The notes under the pieces: model-generated
Database searches by the model: none
What the model saw: the letters and a program-made list of their open reading frames with translations, nothing else
Told to the model about the DNA's origin: nothing
Assembly: GCF_000510725.1 (NCBI RefSeq)
Contig: NZ_AZNZ01000001.1
Coordinates: 620,001-684,000, forward strand
Reading direction: 5' to 3'
Length of the DNA: 64,000 nt
DNA from: Pseudoxanthomonas sp. J31
GTDB taxonomy: Bacteria; Pseudomonadota; Gammaproteobacteria; Xanthomonadales; Xanthomonadaceae
Shown here: positions 10,081 through 19,357 of the stretch, in pieces
How the letters are laid out: each line of letters starts with the position of its first letter
How positions within the stretch are numbered: the first letter of the stretch is position 1
Position numbers and translations under genes: made by a program

Positions 10081-12207
10081 ATGCGCATGGCGCGCACCCT
10101 CCCGGCCAGCCGCCAGGTGAGTTATTCGCTCAAGGACGGCGACAGCTTCCTGGTCAGCGACGCGCTGGGCGACATCCACGGCGGCGACGTGGCCGATGGC
10201 CTGTTCCACGACGGCACCCGGGTGCTGTCGCGGCTGCGCCTGGGCCTGGACGGCACCGCGCCGACCCTGCTCAGCGCCGCCACCGCACACGACAAGGTGG
10301 TGTTCACCGCGCACCTGACCAACCGCCCGCTGCCGCCGATCGGCGGCAGCGCGGCGGCGGGGCGGGGCGTGATCCACATCGAGCGCTCGCGCTTCCTGTG
10401 GCAGGGACGCCTGCACGAGCGCATCGTCTGCTCCAACTACGACCGCGTGCCGGTGTCGGTGCCGCTGACCCTGGAGTTCGCCGCCGACTTCCGCGACATG
10501 TTCGAGGTACGCGGCATGGAGCGCGTGCGCCGCGGCAACTACCCGCAGGTGGAGGCCGCGGCCGACCGCGTGGTGCTGCGCTACCAGGGCCTGGACGGGG
10601 TGGAGCGGCGCACCGTGCTGGCCTTCTCCACCGCGCCGGCGCGGCTGGAGGAGGGCATGGCACGCTTCGAACTGCGGCTGGACCCGCGCGCGAGCTTCGC
10701 CCTGTACCTGGAGGCCGGCGCCGACGCCGGCCAGCCGGAAGCCACCCGCCACCGCCGGGCCATGGCCCAGGCCCGGCGCGCGCTGCGCGCGCGGCGCCGC
10801 TCCGGGGCGCGCCTGCGCGGCAGCGGCCTGCTGTTCGATGCCTGGGTGGAGCGCTCGCGCACCGACATCGCCTTGCTGGCCAGCGACCTGCCTTCGGGAC
10901 GCTACCCGTACGCCGGCATTCCCTGGTTCTCCACCCCGTTCGGGCGCGACGCCATCATCACCGCGCTGCAGACCCTGTGGCTGGACCCGGGCCTGGCGCG
11001 CGGCGTGCTGGCCTTCCTCGCCGAACGCCAGGCCGCGGAGGATTCCAGCTTCCGCGATTCGGCGCCGGGCAAGATCATGCACGAGGCCCGCAAGGGCGAG
11101 ATGGCGGCGCTGGGCGAGGTGCCGTTCGGCCTGTACTACGGCGGCGTGGACACCACCCCGTTGTTCGTGGCCCTGGCCGGCCGCTACTTCCGCCGCACCG
11201 GCGACCGCGCCTTCATCGACCAGCTGTGGCCGGCGCTGCAGCGCGCCACCGGCTGGATCGAGCGCAGCTGCGACGCCGACCCGGACGGCCTGCTGGCCTA
11301 CGCGCGCGGGCAGGACAGCGGCCTGTCCAACCAGGGCTGGAAGGACAGCGAGGACTCGGTGTTCCACGAGGACGGGCAGCTGCCCTCCGGCCCGATCGCG
11401 CTGGTGGAGGTGCAGGGCTATGCCTACGAGGCGCTGCGGGCGATGGCGGCGCTGGCGCGCGAGCGTGGCGAGCACGCGGCGGCGCAAGCCTGGGAGGCGC
11501 GCGCCGGGCGCCTGCGCCGGACCGTGGAGGCGCGCTTCTGGGACGAGGCGCTGGACTTCTACGCGCTGGCGCGCGATGGCGACGGGCGCATGTGCCGGGT
11601 GCTGGCCTCCAATCCCGGGCACCTGCTGTACGTGGGCCTGCCGCCACCGGAGCGCGCGCAGCGGGTGATCGCGCAGCTGGCCTCGCCGCGCTTCGACAAC
11701 GGCTGGGGCGTGCGCACCCTGGCCGCGGACCAGCCGCGCTACAACCCGATGTCCTACCACAACGGCTCGGTATGGCCGCACGACGTGGCCCTGTGCGCGG
11801 CGGGCATGGCGCGCTACGGCGCGCGCCGCCAGGCGGCGCGCCTGCTGGGCGAGGTGTTCGAGGCGGCGACCCATTTCGACATGCGCCTGCCGGAACTGTT
11901 CTGCGGCTTCCCGCGCAGCGCCGGCGAGCCGCCGATCGCCTATCCGGTGGCGTGCACGCCGCAGGCCTGGTCGGCCGGCTCGGTGTTCATGCTGCTGCAG
12001 GCCTGCCTGGGCCTGGAGGTGGATGCGCTGGCCGGCGAGGTGGCGATCGAGCACCCGCAGCTGCCGCCTGGCGTGGACCGGCTGTGGGTGGAGCGGCTGG
12101 ACGTGGGCGGGGCGCGCCTGGACCTGGTGTTCGAGCGCATCGGCGAACGCGTGGTCGCCGCCCGCGCCGGTGGCGCCGAATCGGTCCGGGTAAGCGTGCG
12201 GCTGTAG
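10081..12207 (+). CDS. Amylo-alpha-1,6-glucosidase / glycogen debranching-type protein
   Basis: A 708-residue protein with two parts. The first is an N-terminal beta-rich domain (about residues 15-210, with LKDGDSFLVSDALGDI and GLFHDGTRVLSRLRL) of the glycogen-debranching N-terminal type. The second is a C-terminal (alpha/alpha)6 barrel of the GDE_C type, with PWFSTPFGRDAI, NQGWKDSEDSVFHEDG and YHNGSVWPHDVAL. Proteins of this build hydrolyse alpha-1,6 glucosidic branches or related glucosides. Exact specificity is not established, and there is no GlgX-like amylase domain. It starts 3 bases after the GT4 stop and ends at a strong hairpin shared with metK. Confidence 0.88.
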   Translation: MRMARTLPASRQVSYSLKDGDSFLVSDALGDIHGGDVADGLFHDGTRVLSRLRLGLDGTAPTLLSAATAHDKVVFTAHLTNRPLPPIGGSAAAGRGVIHIERSRFLWQGRLHERIVCSNYDRVPVSVPLTLEFAADFRDMFEVRGMERVRRGNYPQVEAAADRVVLRYQGLDGVERRTVLAFSTAPARLEEGMARFELRLDPRASFALYLEAGADAGQPEATRHRRAMAQARRALRARRRSGARLRGSGLLFDAWVERSRTDIALLASDLPSGRYPYAGIPWFSTPFGRDAIITALQTLWLDPGLARGVLAFLAERQAAEDSSFRDSAPGKIMHEARKGEMAALGEVPFGLYYGGVDTTPLFVALAGRYFRRTGDRAFIDQLWPALQRATGWIERSCDADPDGLLAYARGQDSGLSNQGWKDSEDSVFHEDGQLPSGPIALVEVQGYAYEALRAMAALARERGEHAAAQAWEARAGRLRRTVEARFWDEALDFYALARDGDGRMCRVLASNPGHLLYVGLPPPERAQRVIAQLASPRFDNGWGVRTLAADQPRYNPMSYHNGSVWPHDVALCAAGMARYGARRQAARLLGEVFEAATHFDMRLPELFCGFPRSAGEPPIAYPVACTPQAWSAGSVFMLLQACLGLEVDALAGEVAIEHPQLPPGVDRLWVERLDVGGARLDLVFERIGERVVAARAGGAESVRVSVRL

Positions 12208-12219
12208 CCGCCGCGCAAA

Positions 12220-12250
12220 AGCGAAGGGCCGCATCGCGCGGCCCTTCGCT
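12220..12250. terminator. Bidirectional terminator between the debranching gene and metK
   Basis: An inverted repeat AGCGAAGGGCC with GGCCCTTCGCT, extended by a GC/GC inner pair, around a small loop in the gap between two convergent genes. The upstream side has four A residues (12217-12220), which become a T tract for the metK direction. Confidence 0.7.
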
Positions 12251-12282
12251 GGTTCCGGCCGCCGCGGATGCGGCGGGGCGGA

Positions 12283-13500
12283 TTACTTCAGCCTGGCGTC
12301 GGCGCGCAGCGCCTCGGCCTTGTCGGTCTTCTCCCAGGAGAAGGCGGTGGCGACCTGCTTCTTGCCGGCGCCGTCGGTGTAGCTGACCTCGTACGGCTTG
12401 CGGCCGAAGTGGCCGTAGGCGGCGGTGGCCTGGTACACCGGGTGCACCAGGTCCAGCATCTTGATGATGCCGTACGGACGCAGGTCGAAGTGCTTGCGGA
12501 TCAGCTTCTCGATCTGCGCGTCCGGGATGCGGCCGGTGCCGAAGGTGGTGACCGAGATCGAGGTGGGCTCGGCCACGCCGATGGCGTAGGACACCTGCAC
12601 CTCGCACTTGTCGGCCAGGCCGGCGGCGACCACGTTCTTGGCCACGTAGCGGGCGGCGTAGGCGGCCGAGCGGTCGACCTTGGACGGGTCCTTGCCGGAG
12701 AACGCGCCGCCGCCGTGGCGGGCCATGCCGCCGTAGGTGTCGACGATGATCTTGCGGCCGGTCAGGCCGCAGTCGCCCACCGGGCCGCCGATCACGAAGA
12801 TGCCGGTCGGGTTGATGTGCAGCTTCTTCTTCGGCAGCGTCTCCAGCCACTTCTTCGGCAGCACCGGCTTGAGGATGTACTCGTAGACGCCCTCGACGAT
12901 GTCCTTGTGCCTGATGCCCGGGTCGTGCTGGGTCGACAGCACCACCGCGTCCAGGCCCACCACCTTGTTGCCGTCGTAGCGCAGGGTGACCTGGCTCTTG
13001 GCGTCCGGGCGCAGCCACGGCAGCGGCGAGCTCTTCTTCTTGCGGACCTTGGCCTGCTGCTCGACCAGGCGGTGCGAGTAGTAGATCGGGGCCGGCATGA
13101 ACTCCGGCGCCTCGTTGCAGGCGTAGCCGAACATCAGGCCCTGGTCGCCCGCGCCCTGTTCCTCCGGCTTCTTGCGGTCCACGCCGGCGGCGATGTCCGG
13201 GGACTGCTTGCCGAGCATGTTGATGATGGCGCAGGTGTGGCCGTCGAAGCCGACGCCGGAGTTGTCGTAGCCGATCTGGTTGATGATGCGGCGCGCCAGC
13301 GCCTCGATGTCCACCCAGGCGGTGGTGGTCACCTCGCCGGCGACGATGGCGGCGCCGGTCTTCACCAGGGTCTCGCAGGCCACGCGGGCGCGCTTGTCCT
13401 GCGCCAGGATGGCGTCCAGGACCGCATCGGAGATCTGGTCGGCGATCTTGTCCGGATGGCCCTCGGAGACCGATTCGGAGGTGAAGAGATAGCTGGACAT
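12283..13500 (-). CDS. metK: S-adenosylmethionine synthetase
   Basis: Makes S-adenosylmethionine from methionine and ATP. The start at 13500 ([18 protein letters not shown]) gives 405 residues; longer upstream readings have no family support. Signatures present are [25 protein letters not shown] (ATP-binding hexapeptide region) and [16 protein letters not shown] (P-loop-like). The C-terminus is ADARLK. A TATCAT on the minus strand (13541-13546) is a possible -10, leaving a leader of about 33 bases, too short for a SAM riboswitch. Together with ahcY and metF, three methyl-cycle enzymes lie within 13 kb, each in a separate unit. Confidence 0.97.
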   Translation of the reverse strand: MSSYLFTSESVSEGHPDKIADQISDAVLDAILAQDKRARVACETLVKTGAAIVAGEVTTTAWVDIEALARRIINQIGYDNSGVGFDGHTCAIINMLGKQSPDIAAGVDRKKPEEQGAGDQGLMFGYACNEAPEFMPAPIYYSHRLVEQQAKVRKKKSSPLPWLRPDAKSQVTLRYDGNKVVGLDAVVLSTQHDPGIRHKDIVEGVYEYILKPVLPKKWLETLPKKKLHINPTGIFVIGGPVGDCGLTGRKIIVDTYGGMARHGGGAFSGKDPSKVDRSAAYAARYVAKNVVAAGLADKCEVQVSYAIGVAEPTSISVTTFGTGRIPDAQIEKLIRKHFDLRPYGIIKMLDLVHPVYQATAAYGHFGRKPYEVSYTDGAGKKQVATAFSWEKTDKAEALRADARLK

Positions 13501-13640
13501 CGGGCTATATCCCTGTATTCGGATGAAAAGATGGCCGCGCATGATACACGCGCGCGCGCCGTCCTGCATTCTGCCGCCGCCGGGGTCGGTTTCCGTTAAC
13601 CGTGGCGGCCCCGCCGCGGGCCGGCGTGAAGGCCGGCTGC

Positions 13641-13646
13641 TAGCAT
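13641..13646 (+). promoter_or_regulatory. Candidate -10 element of a leaderless promoter
   Basis: TAGCAT ends only seven bases before the ATG of the YdjM-like gene at 13654. The start codon has no Shine-Dalgarno sequence. The spacing would place the transcription start at or next to the ATG. No -35 match was found. Confidence 0.35.
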
Positions 13647-13653
13647 CCGGGCC

Positions 13654-14667
13654 ATGGATTCGCTGACCCAGATCGTCCTCGGCGGCGCCGTCGCCGCCGC
13701 CATCGCCCCCGCCCGCCACCGCCGCGCCGCGCTGCTGGCCGGCGCCGCCCTCGGCACCCTGCCGGACCTGGATTCGCTGCCGATCATGCTGGCCAGCGAC
13801 GATCCGGTGGTGCTGATGACCGCGCACCGCAGCTTCAGCCATTCGCTGTTCGTGCTGCCGCTGCTGGGCTGGCTGCTGTGGTGGCTGTTCCGGCGGTACG
13901 GGCGTGGGCGGGTGGCGCAGGCGCCGGCGCGCTGGTTCTGGGCGATCCAGCTGGCGCTGGTGACGCATCCGCTGCTGGACGCGTTCACCGTCTACGGCAC
14001 CCAGCTGTGGTGGCCGCTGCCGGTGCCGCCGGTGATGTGGTCCAGCGTGTTCATCATCGATCCGCTGTACACGGTGTGGCTGCTGCTGGGCTGCGGGGTC
14101 GCCTGGTGGGCGCGGGAGCGGCCGCTGGCGCAGCGCGCGCTGGTGGCCGGCCTGGTCCTCAGCAGCGCCTACCTTGGCTGGTCGCTGGCGGCCAAGGCCA
14201 TGGTCGAGCGCCAGGCCCAGCGCACCCTGGCGGCCATGGGCCTGGGCGATGCGCCGCGCTTCTCGGTGCCGATGCCGTTCAACACCCTGCTGTGGCGGGT
14301 GGTGGCGATGACGCCCAGCGGCTTCGTCGAGGGCGAGCACTCGCTGGTGGCCGACCAGGGCCCGATCGCGTTCCGCGGCCATCCGTCCAATACCCAGGCC
14401 CTGGCCGAGGCCGCGCAGATCCCGGCGGTGCAGCGCCTGGCCTGGTTCAACCACGGCTTCATGAAGGCGCGCGAGCGCGACGGCCGCCTGGAACTGTCCG
14501 ACCTGCGCATGGGCGCCGAACCGGACTACAGCTTCGTGTTCGTGGTGGCCCAGCGCGGTCCCGACGGCCGCTGGCAGGCGATCCGGCCGCAGCAACTGCG
14601 CCTGCCCTGGGAAGCGCGCCGGCGCCTGGGGCCGATGTGGCGGCGGATCTGGGAGGCGCCGGAGTGA
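13654..14667 (+). CDS. YdjM-like membrane-bound metal-dependent hydrolase family protein
   Basis: A 337-residue inner-membrane protein of the YdjM type. The N-terminus [17 protein letters not shown], the acidic [10 protein letters not shown] and the histidine-rich [12 protein letters not shown] carry the conserved Asp/His residues assigned as metal ligands in the family. Several hydrophobic segments follow (about residues 70-85, 140-155 and 165-185), then a soluble C-terminal domain of about 140 residues. Enzymatic activity is assumed from the family name and has not been shown. The gene is divergent from metK and may be leaderless. Confidence 0.85.
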   Translation: MDSLTQIVLGGAVAAAIAPARHRRAALLAGAALGTLPDLDSLPIMLASDDPVVLMTAHRSFSHSLFVLPLLGWLLWWLFRRYGRGRVAQAPARWFWAIQLALVTHPLLDAFTVYGTQLWWPLPVPPVMWSSVFIIDPLYTVWLLLGCGVAWWARERPLAQRALVAGLVLSSAYLGWSLAAKAMVERQAQRTLAAMGLGDAPRFSVPMPFNTLLWRVVAMTPSGFVEGEHSLVADQGPIAFRGHPSNTQALAEAAQIPAVQRLAWFNHGFMKARERDGRLELSDLRMGAEPDYSFVFVVAQRGPDGRWQAIRPQQLRLPWEARRRLGPMWRRIWEAPE

Positions 14668-14679
14668 TTGGGGTTTCTT

Positions 14680-14705
14680 GATTCGTGATTCGTGATTCGG
14701 GATTG
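14680..14705. repeat. Short GATTCGT heptamer array
   Basis: GATTCGT, GATTCGT, GATTCGG and GATT in tandem, the same unit (in another register) as the array at 2509-2634. It lies in the spacer between the convergent YdjM-like gene and dusB. Confidence 0.75.
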
Positions 14706-14710
14706 CGCAG

Positions 14711-14745
14711 TTTCCCTCTCCCCGTGGGAGGGGGCGCGGGAGGGG
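14711..14745. repeat. CCCTCTCC/GGGAGGG palindromic repeat
   Basis: A pyrimidine-rich arm (CCCTCTCCCC) followed by purine-rich arms (GTGGGAGGGGG and GCGGGAGGGGG), able to form a hairpin. A similar element occurs at about 32795-32845. Short dispersed palindromes of this look are common between genes in this bacterial family. Here it may serve as a bidirectional terminator. Confidence 0.5.
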
Positions 14746-14809
14746 GCGGGATCACGACACATCGCCCCGGTCGCAACAGCCACGCTTCAGCGCTGCCGTC
14801 GCTACGCGC

Positions 14810-15808
14810 TCAGGCCACCTCGGGCAGGGCGAACGCCACGCCGGCTTCCAGCGCGTCGAAGTAGTCGCGGGTCAGGGCCAGCTGCTCGGCGGCGGTCTGG
14901 GCGCGGTTGACCACGGCGCGGAAGGCGGCGTTCTCCGGGCGGTCCTTCGCGTACCAGCCCAGGTGCTTGCGGGCGATGCGCACGCCCTGTTCCTCGCCGT
15001 AGAACGCGTGCAGCGCCTGCAGGTGGCCAAGCAGGATGTCGCGCACCTCGGCCACGGCCGGCTCTGGCAGCTCCTCGCCGGTGGCCAGGTAATGGGCGAT
15101 CTGGCGGAAGATCCACGGCCGGCCCTGCGCGGCACGGCCAACCATGACCGCGTCGGCGCCGGTGTAGGCGAGCACGAAGGCGGCCTTGGCCGGCGAGTCG
15201 ATGTCGCCGTTGGCCACCACCGGGATGCGCAGGCGCGACTTCACCTCGGCGATGGTGTCGTACTCCGCCTGCCCGGTGTAGTGCTGGTTGCGGGTGCGGC
15301 CGTGGATCGCCAGCGCGGAGATCCCGGCGTCCTCGGCGATGCGGGCGATGGCCGGCGCGTTGCGCACCTCGGCGCACCAGCCGGTGCGGATCTTGAGCGT
15401 GACCGGCACCTCGACCGCCGCCACCACCGCCTCGAGGATGCGCGCCACCAGCGCCTCGTCGCGCATCAGCGCCGAGCCGGCCCAGGCATTGCACACCTTC
15501 TTGGCCGGGCAGCCCATGTTGATGTCGATGATCTGCGCGCCCTGGTCGACGTTGTAGCGCGCCGCTTCGGCCAGCTGCCGCGGCTCGGTGCCGGCGATCT
15601 GCACGCTGACCGGATCCGGCTCGCCGGCGTGGTCCATGCGCCGCAACGACTTGGGGGTGTTCCAGAAGCGCGGGTCGGAGATGGTCATCTCCGACACCGC
15701 CAGGCCCGCGCCCAGCTGCTTGCACAGCAGCCGGAACGGCTTGTCGGTGACGCCGGCCATCGGCGCCAGCACCACCCTCGGCTCGATCGCGTAGGGACCG
15801 ATCCGCAT
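14810..15808 (-). CDS. dusB: tRNA-dihydrouridine synthase B
   Basis: A flavoenzyme that reduces specific uridines in the tRNA D-loop. The start at 15808 (MRIGPYAIEPRVVLAPMAGV) gives 332 residues. The TIM-barrel landmarks are MAGVTDKPFR, the catalytic-cysteine motif NMGCPAKKVCNAWAGS, the FMN/tRNA-contacting IHGRTRNQHYTG and the phosphate-binding GRAAQGRPW. It lies only 10 bases after rbsK on the same strand and so probably belongs to the nupC-rbsK transcript. No fis gene follows, unlike the common dusB-fis pairing. Confidence 0.95.
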   Translation of the reverse strand: MRIGPYAIEPRVVLAPMAGVTDKPFRLLCKQLGAGLAVSEMTISDPRFWNTPKSLRRMDHAGEPDPVSVQIAGTEPRQLAEAARYNVDQGAQIIDINMGCPAKKVCNAWAGSALMRDEALVARILEAVVAAVEVPVTLKIRTGWCAEVRNAPAIARIAEDAGISALAIHGRTRNQHYTGQAEYDTIAEVKSRLRIPVVANGDIDSPAKAAFVLAYTGADAVMVGRAAQGRPWIFRQIAHYLATGEELPEPAVAEVRDILLGHLQALHAFYGEEQGVRIARKHLGWYAKDRPENAAFRAVVNRAQTAAEQLALTRDYFDALEAGVAFALPEVA

Positions 15809-15818
15809 CGCCGCCGCC

Positions 15819-16784
15819 TCAGCCCGGGAAGCGGGCCAGCACCTCGTCGTGGCGCGGCATCGAAGCGGCCGCGCCGGGGCGCTCGGTGGACAGCGCGGCG
15901 AAGCGGTTGGCGTAGCGCACGTGGGTGGCGAAGGCCTGCTCCGGGGCACGCGCCAGCGAGGCGGCCAGGGCGCCGTTGAAGGCGTCGCCGGCACCGGTGG
16001 TATCGCTGGCGGCCACGCTCTCGGCGCCGATCCGGTAGTAGGGCTGGGCATCACCGCGCAACTGCTCCTCGGCATGCGAGACGAACACGCCCACCGAGCC
16101 CATGGTCACCACCACGGTGCCGTGCGGCAGCAGCTTGCGGCACAGCGCGTGCAGGCGCGCGCCATCCAGCGCGGCCACCGCGTCCGGCTCCACCCGCTCG
16201 CCGACCTGGCGCGCGAGCAGGGCGGCGAATTCGGTCTCGTTCGGGGTCAGCACGTCGGCCAGGCGCAGCAGGCCCATGCTGGCCTGCGCGTTGGCCGGCG
16301 CCGGGTTGAGCACGGTGGTGGTGCCGGCCTCGCGGGCCATGGCCAGCGCCGCCTCGATTGCATCCACCGGTGATTCCAGCTGGGCCAGCAGCACGCCGGC
16401 CGCGCGCGCCAGCGCCGGGTCGGCGGTGACGTGGGCCACGCCCAGCACGCCGTTGGCGCCGGCGCCGATGACGATGGTGTTGCGGCCGCGGGCGTCGACG
16501 TAGATGCCCGCGGTGCCGGTGGGCTCGCTGCTGGACTCGGCGCGCAGGTCGATGCCGTCGGCCGCGGCCAGTTCGCGCGCCAGCGCGCCGCCGGCGTCCT
16601 CGCCGAGGGCGCAGATGAAGGTGGTCGGCGTGCCGGCGCGGGCGGAGGCCACGGCCTGGTTGAAGCCCTTGCCGCCGGGGCCGGTCATGTACTGGCCGGC
16701 AATGGTCGCGCCGGTGGCGGGGAGTTCGTTGCAACGCCAGACATGGTCGACGTTGAAGGAGCCGACGACGATGACCGGATTCAT
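15819..16784 (-). CDS. rbsK: Ribokinase
   Basis: A PfkB-family kinase that phosphorylates ribose to ribose-5-phosphate. The 321-residue protein has the N-terminal GSFNVDHVWRCNELPATG, the PfkB signature GPGGKGFNQAVASARAG and the C-terminal ATP/catalytic signature DTTGAGDAFNGALA with the catalytic Asp. It lies between a concentrative nucleoside transporter (76 bases upstream) and dusB. The context suggests use of ribose released from imported nucleosides, although no nucleosidase is in the cluster. A different PfkB sugar or nucleoside substrate cannot be excluded. Confidence 0.9.
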   Translation of the reverse strand: MNPVIVVGSFNVDHVWRCNELPATGATIAGQYMTGPGGKGFNQAVASARAGTPTTFICALGEDAGGALARELAAADGIDLRAESSSEPTGTAGIYVDARGRNTIVIGAGANGVLGVAHVTADPALARAAGVLLAQLESPVDAIEAALAMAREAGTTTVLNPAPANAQASMGLLRLADVLTPNETEFAALLARQVGERVEPDAVAALDGARLHALCRKLLPHGTVVVTMGSVGVFVSHAEEQLRGDAQPYYRIGAESVAASDTTGAGDAFNGALAASLARAPEQAFATHVRYANRFAALSTERPGAAASMPRHDEVLARFPG

Positions 16785-16859
16785 GGAGCCTCTGCTGCGT
16801 CTGGACTACGGGGGGAATGGCCAGGCCGGGCGCGGGGGCGCGCGGCCGCCGGCCGGCGG

Positions 16860-18158
16860 TCAGCCGAAGTGCGACAGTACACCGGCGATGGTGGCGGTCA
16901 TGAAGGTGGCGATGGAGCCGCCCAGCACCGCGCGCAGGCCGAAGCGCGCCAGGTCCTGGCGGCGCTCCGGGGCCAGGCCGCCGATGCCGCCGATCTGGAT
17001 CGCGATCGAGCTGAAGTTGGCGAAGCCGCACAGCGCGTAGGTCGCGATCAGCGCGCCCTCGCGGCTGAGCACCTGGCCCGGCACCTGGCCGTTCACGATC
17101 TGCGACAGCTCGGTGTAGGCCACGAACTCGTTGATCACGACCTTCTGTCCGATCAGCGAGCCGACGGTGGTGGCGTCGGCCCACGGCGTGCCGATCACCC
17201 AGGCGATCGGCGCCAGCAGGTAGCCGAGGATGGTGGACAGGCTGGTCGGCTTGCCGATCGCCGAGGCGATGCCGGTGACCTCGCCCAGCCAGGTCAGCGG
17301 GGCGTTGACCAGGGCGATCAGGGCGATGAAGGCCAGCAGCATCGCGCCGATGTTCAGTGCCAGGCGCAGGCCGTCGCCGGCGCCGGCGGCGGCCGCGTCG
17401 ATCACGTTGGCGGTGGTCTTCTCCACTTCCATCTTGACCGTGCCGCGGGTCAGCGGCTCGGCGGTTTCCGGCACCAGGATCTTGGCGATCACCAGGGTGG
17501 CCGGGGCGGCCATGATGCTCGCCGCCAGCAGGTGCTTGGCGTAGAACACCTGCTGCTCCGGGTCGCCGCCGCCGAGCATGCCCACGTAGGCCGCCAGCAC
17601 GCCGCCGGCGATATGGGCCATGCCGCCGATCATCATGGTCAGCAGCTCGGACTGGGTCATCTTCGGGATGTACGGGCGCACGGTCAGCGGCGCCTCGGTC
17701 TGGCCGATGAACACGCTGGCGCAGACGCTGGTGGTCTCGGCGCCGGACACGCGCATGACCTTGGTGATCGCCCAGGCCATGGCCCGCACCACCGCCTGCA
17801 TCACGCCCAGGTGGTAGAGCACGCCCATCAGGGCCGAGAAGAAGATGATGGTCGGCAGCACCTGGAAGGCGAAGATGAAGCCCACCGTCGAGGTGTCCAT
17901 CAGGCTGCCGAAGATGAAGTTGGAGCCCTCGCCGACGAAGCCGAGCACGCGCACGAAGCCGTGGCTCATGGCGTCGAACACCTCGCGCCCGCCCGGCACC
18001 AGCAGCACCAGCGCCGCGAAGGCGATCTGCAGCACCACGCCGGTGCCGACCAGCTTCCAGTCCACCGCGCGGCGGTTGTTGGAGAACAGCCAGACGATGC
18101 CGATCAGCACGGCCAGTCCGAACAGGCCGAAGCCGATCCGTCCGATTGCCTCGATCAT
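16860..18158 (-). CDS. nupC: Concentrative nucleoside transporter (NupC/CNT family)
   Basis: An ion-coupled nucleoside importer. The start at 18158 (MIEAIGRIGFGLFGLAV) gives 432 residues, the family norm. It is strongly hydrophobic, with an N-terminal three-helix section, the CNT core segment VFIGQTEAPLTVRPYIPKM that contributes to the nucleoside site, and the C-terminal Gly-rich helices ending LALCGF-like and GGSIATFMTATIAGVLSHFG. It is the first gene of a probable operon with rbsK and dusB, divergent from an aldo/keto reductase gene. Confidence 0.92.
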   Translation of the reverse strand: MIEAIGRIGFGLFGLAVLIGIVWLFSNNRRAVDWKLVGTGVVLQIAFAALVLLVPGGREVFDAMSHGFVRVLGFVGEGSNFIFGSLMDTSTVGFIFAFQVLPTIIFFSALMGVLYHLGVMQAVVRAMAWAITKVMRVSGAETTSVCASVFIGQTEAPLTVRPYIPKMTQSELLTMMIGGMAHIAGGVLAAYVGMLGGGDPEQQVFYAKHLLAASIMAAPATLVIAKILVPETAEPLTRGTVKMEVEKTTANVIDAAAAGAGDGLRLALNIGAMLLAFIALIALVNAPLTWLGEVTGIASAIGKPTSLSTILGYLLAPIAWVIGTPWADATTVGSLIGQKVVINEFVAYTELSQIVNGQVPGQVLSREGALIATYALCGFANFSSIAIQIGGIGGLAPERRQDLARFGLRAVLGGSIATFMTATIAGVLSHFG

Positions 18159-18350
18159 GAGGGTTCCGCGAATGTTAAGGATGTGCGAAAGCGTAGCAGG
18201 TCGGCCCCCTGCGCGTATGTATGGAGCACGCCAGGGCCCGTCGCCAAAGGCGTCGCAGGGGTGTTGCGACGATCGCCGGGCGCCTTGTTGCGCGGCCCCG
18301 CGGCGGACGCGCCTACACTGCCGCATCCGTGATCCACAGGAGTGACTCCG

Positions 18351-19325
18351 ATGCAATACCGCCGCCTTGGCGCCACCGGCCTGCAGCTGTCCGCGCTTTC
18401 CTTTGGCGCCTGGATGACCTTCGGCCGCCAGGTCGGCCGCGGCCAGGCCCGCGAACTGGTGGCCGCGGCCTGGGACCACGGCATCAACTTCTTCGACAAC
18501 GCCGAGGCCTATGCCAACGGCGAGGCCGAGCGGGTGATGGGCGACGTGATCGCCGACCTGCGCCTGCCGCGCGACGGCTTCTGCGTTTCCAGCAAGGTGT
18601 TCTTCGGCGCCGCCGAAGCGCCGCGCCCGACCCAGCGCGGGCTGTCGCGCAAGCACGTGGTCGATGCCTGCCACGCCGCGCTGAAGCGGCTGCGGGTGGA
18701 CTACCTGGACCTTTATTACTGCCACCGCCCGGATCCGGACACGCCGGTGGAGGAGACGGTCGCGGCGATGGACATGCTGGTGCGCCAGGGCAAGGTCATG
18801 TACTGGGGCACCTCGGAATGGCCGGAAGCGCTGATCCGCGAGGCGGCACGCTTCGCGCGCAGCGAGCACATGGCCGCGCCGGTGGTTGAGCAGCCGCAGT
18901 ACAACCTGCTGCACCGGCAGCGGGTGGAGCTGGAGTACGCACCGCTCTATTCGGAGCTGGGCCTGGGCACCACTACCTGGTCGCCGCTGGCCTCGGGCCT
19001 GCTGACCGGCAAGTACGCCAACGGCCTGGCCGGGGAGGGCAGGCTGGCCCAGGCCGATGCCGGCTGGCTGCAGCCGCTGGTGCTGGGCGACCCGCAGGAG
19101 CGCCGGCTGGAGCGCGCGCAAGCCTTCGTCGAGGCGGCGGCCCGGCTCGGCGAGGCGCCGGCGCCGCTGGCCATCGCCTGGTGCCTGCGCAATCCGCATG
19201 TCAGCAGCGTGATCCTCGGCGCCAGCCGGGTGGAGCAGCTGCTGCAGAACCTCACCGCGCTGGACGTGGCGCAGCGCCACGACGAGCAGGCGTGGCAGCG
19301 GCTGGAGGTGGTCACCACCCGCTGA
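18351..19325 (+). CDS. Aldo/keto reductase
   Basis: An NADPH-dependent oxidoreductase of the Kv-beta-like subgroup. An AGGAG site eight bases before the ATG at 18351 (MQYRRLGATGLQ) fixes the start, giving 324 residues; a GTG three codons earlier overlaps the ribosome site and is rejected. The AKR catalytic residues are visible: Asp/Tyr in FFDNAEAYANG, Lys in CVSSKVFFG and His in LYYCHRPDPDTP. The cofactor-binding C-terminus includes SSVILGASRVEQLLQN. TACACT at 18314-18319 may be its -10. The natural substrate is unknown. Confidence 0.92.
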   Translation: MQYRRLGATGLQLSALSFGAWMTFGRQVGRGQARELVAAAWDHGINFFDNAEAYANGEAERVMGDVIADLRLPRDGFCVSSKVFFGAAEAPRPTQRGLSRKHVVDACHAALKRLRVDYLDLYYCHRPDPDTPVEETVAAMDMLVRQGKVMYWGTSEWPEALIREAARFARSEHMAAPVVEQPQYNLLHRQRVELEYAPLYSELGLGTTTWSPLASGLLTGKYANGLAGEGRLAQADAGWLQPLVLGDPQERRLERAQAFVEAAARLGEAPAPLAIAWCLRNPHVSSVILGASRVEQLLQNLTALDVAQRHDEQAWQRLEVVTTR

Positions 19326-19329
19326 GGCG

Positions 19330-19357
19330 TTGACACGCAAATGCGAATTATTATCAT
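19330..19357 (+). promoter_or_regulatory. hemP promoter (TTGACA...TATCAT)
   Basis: A perfect -35 TTGACA (19330-19335) and a -10 TATCAT (19352-19357), 16 bases apart, about 43 bases before the hemP ATG. The -10 overlaps the predicted Fur site. Confidence 0.7.

Noticed and set aside
8947-12234. Long open frame on the minus strand opposite the GT4 and debranching genes (about 1095 codons)
   Set aside because: It is a shadow of well-supported genes in high-GC DNA: composition is His/Arg/Gln/Val-rich with no domain, and the plus-strand genes have clear motifs.
13501-13653. SAM riboswitch before metK
   Set aside because: The probable leader is about 33 bases and no SAM-I, SAM-II or SAM-IV pattern was seen.
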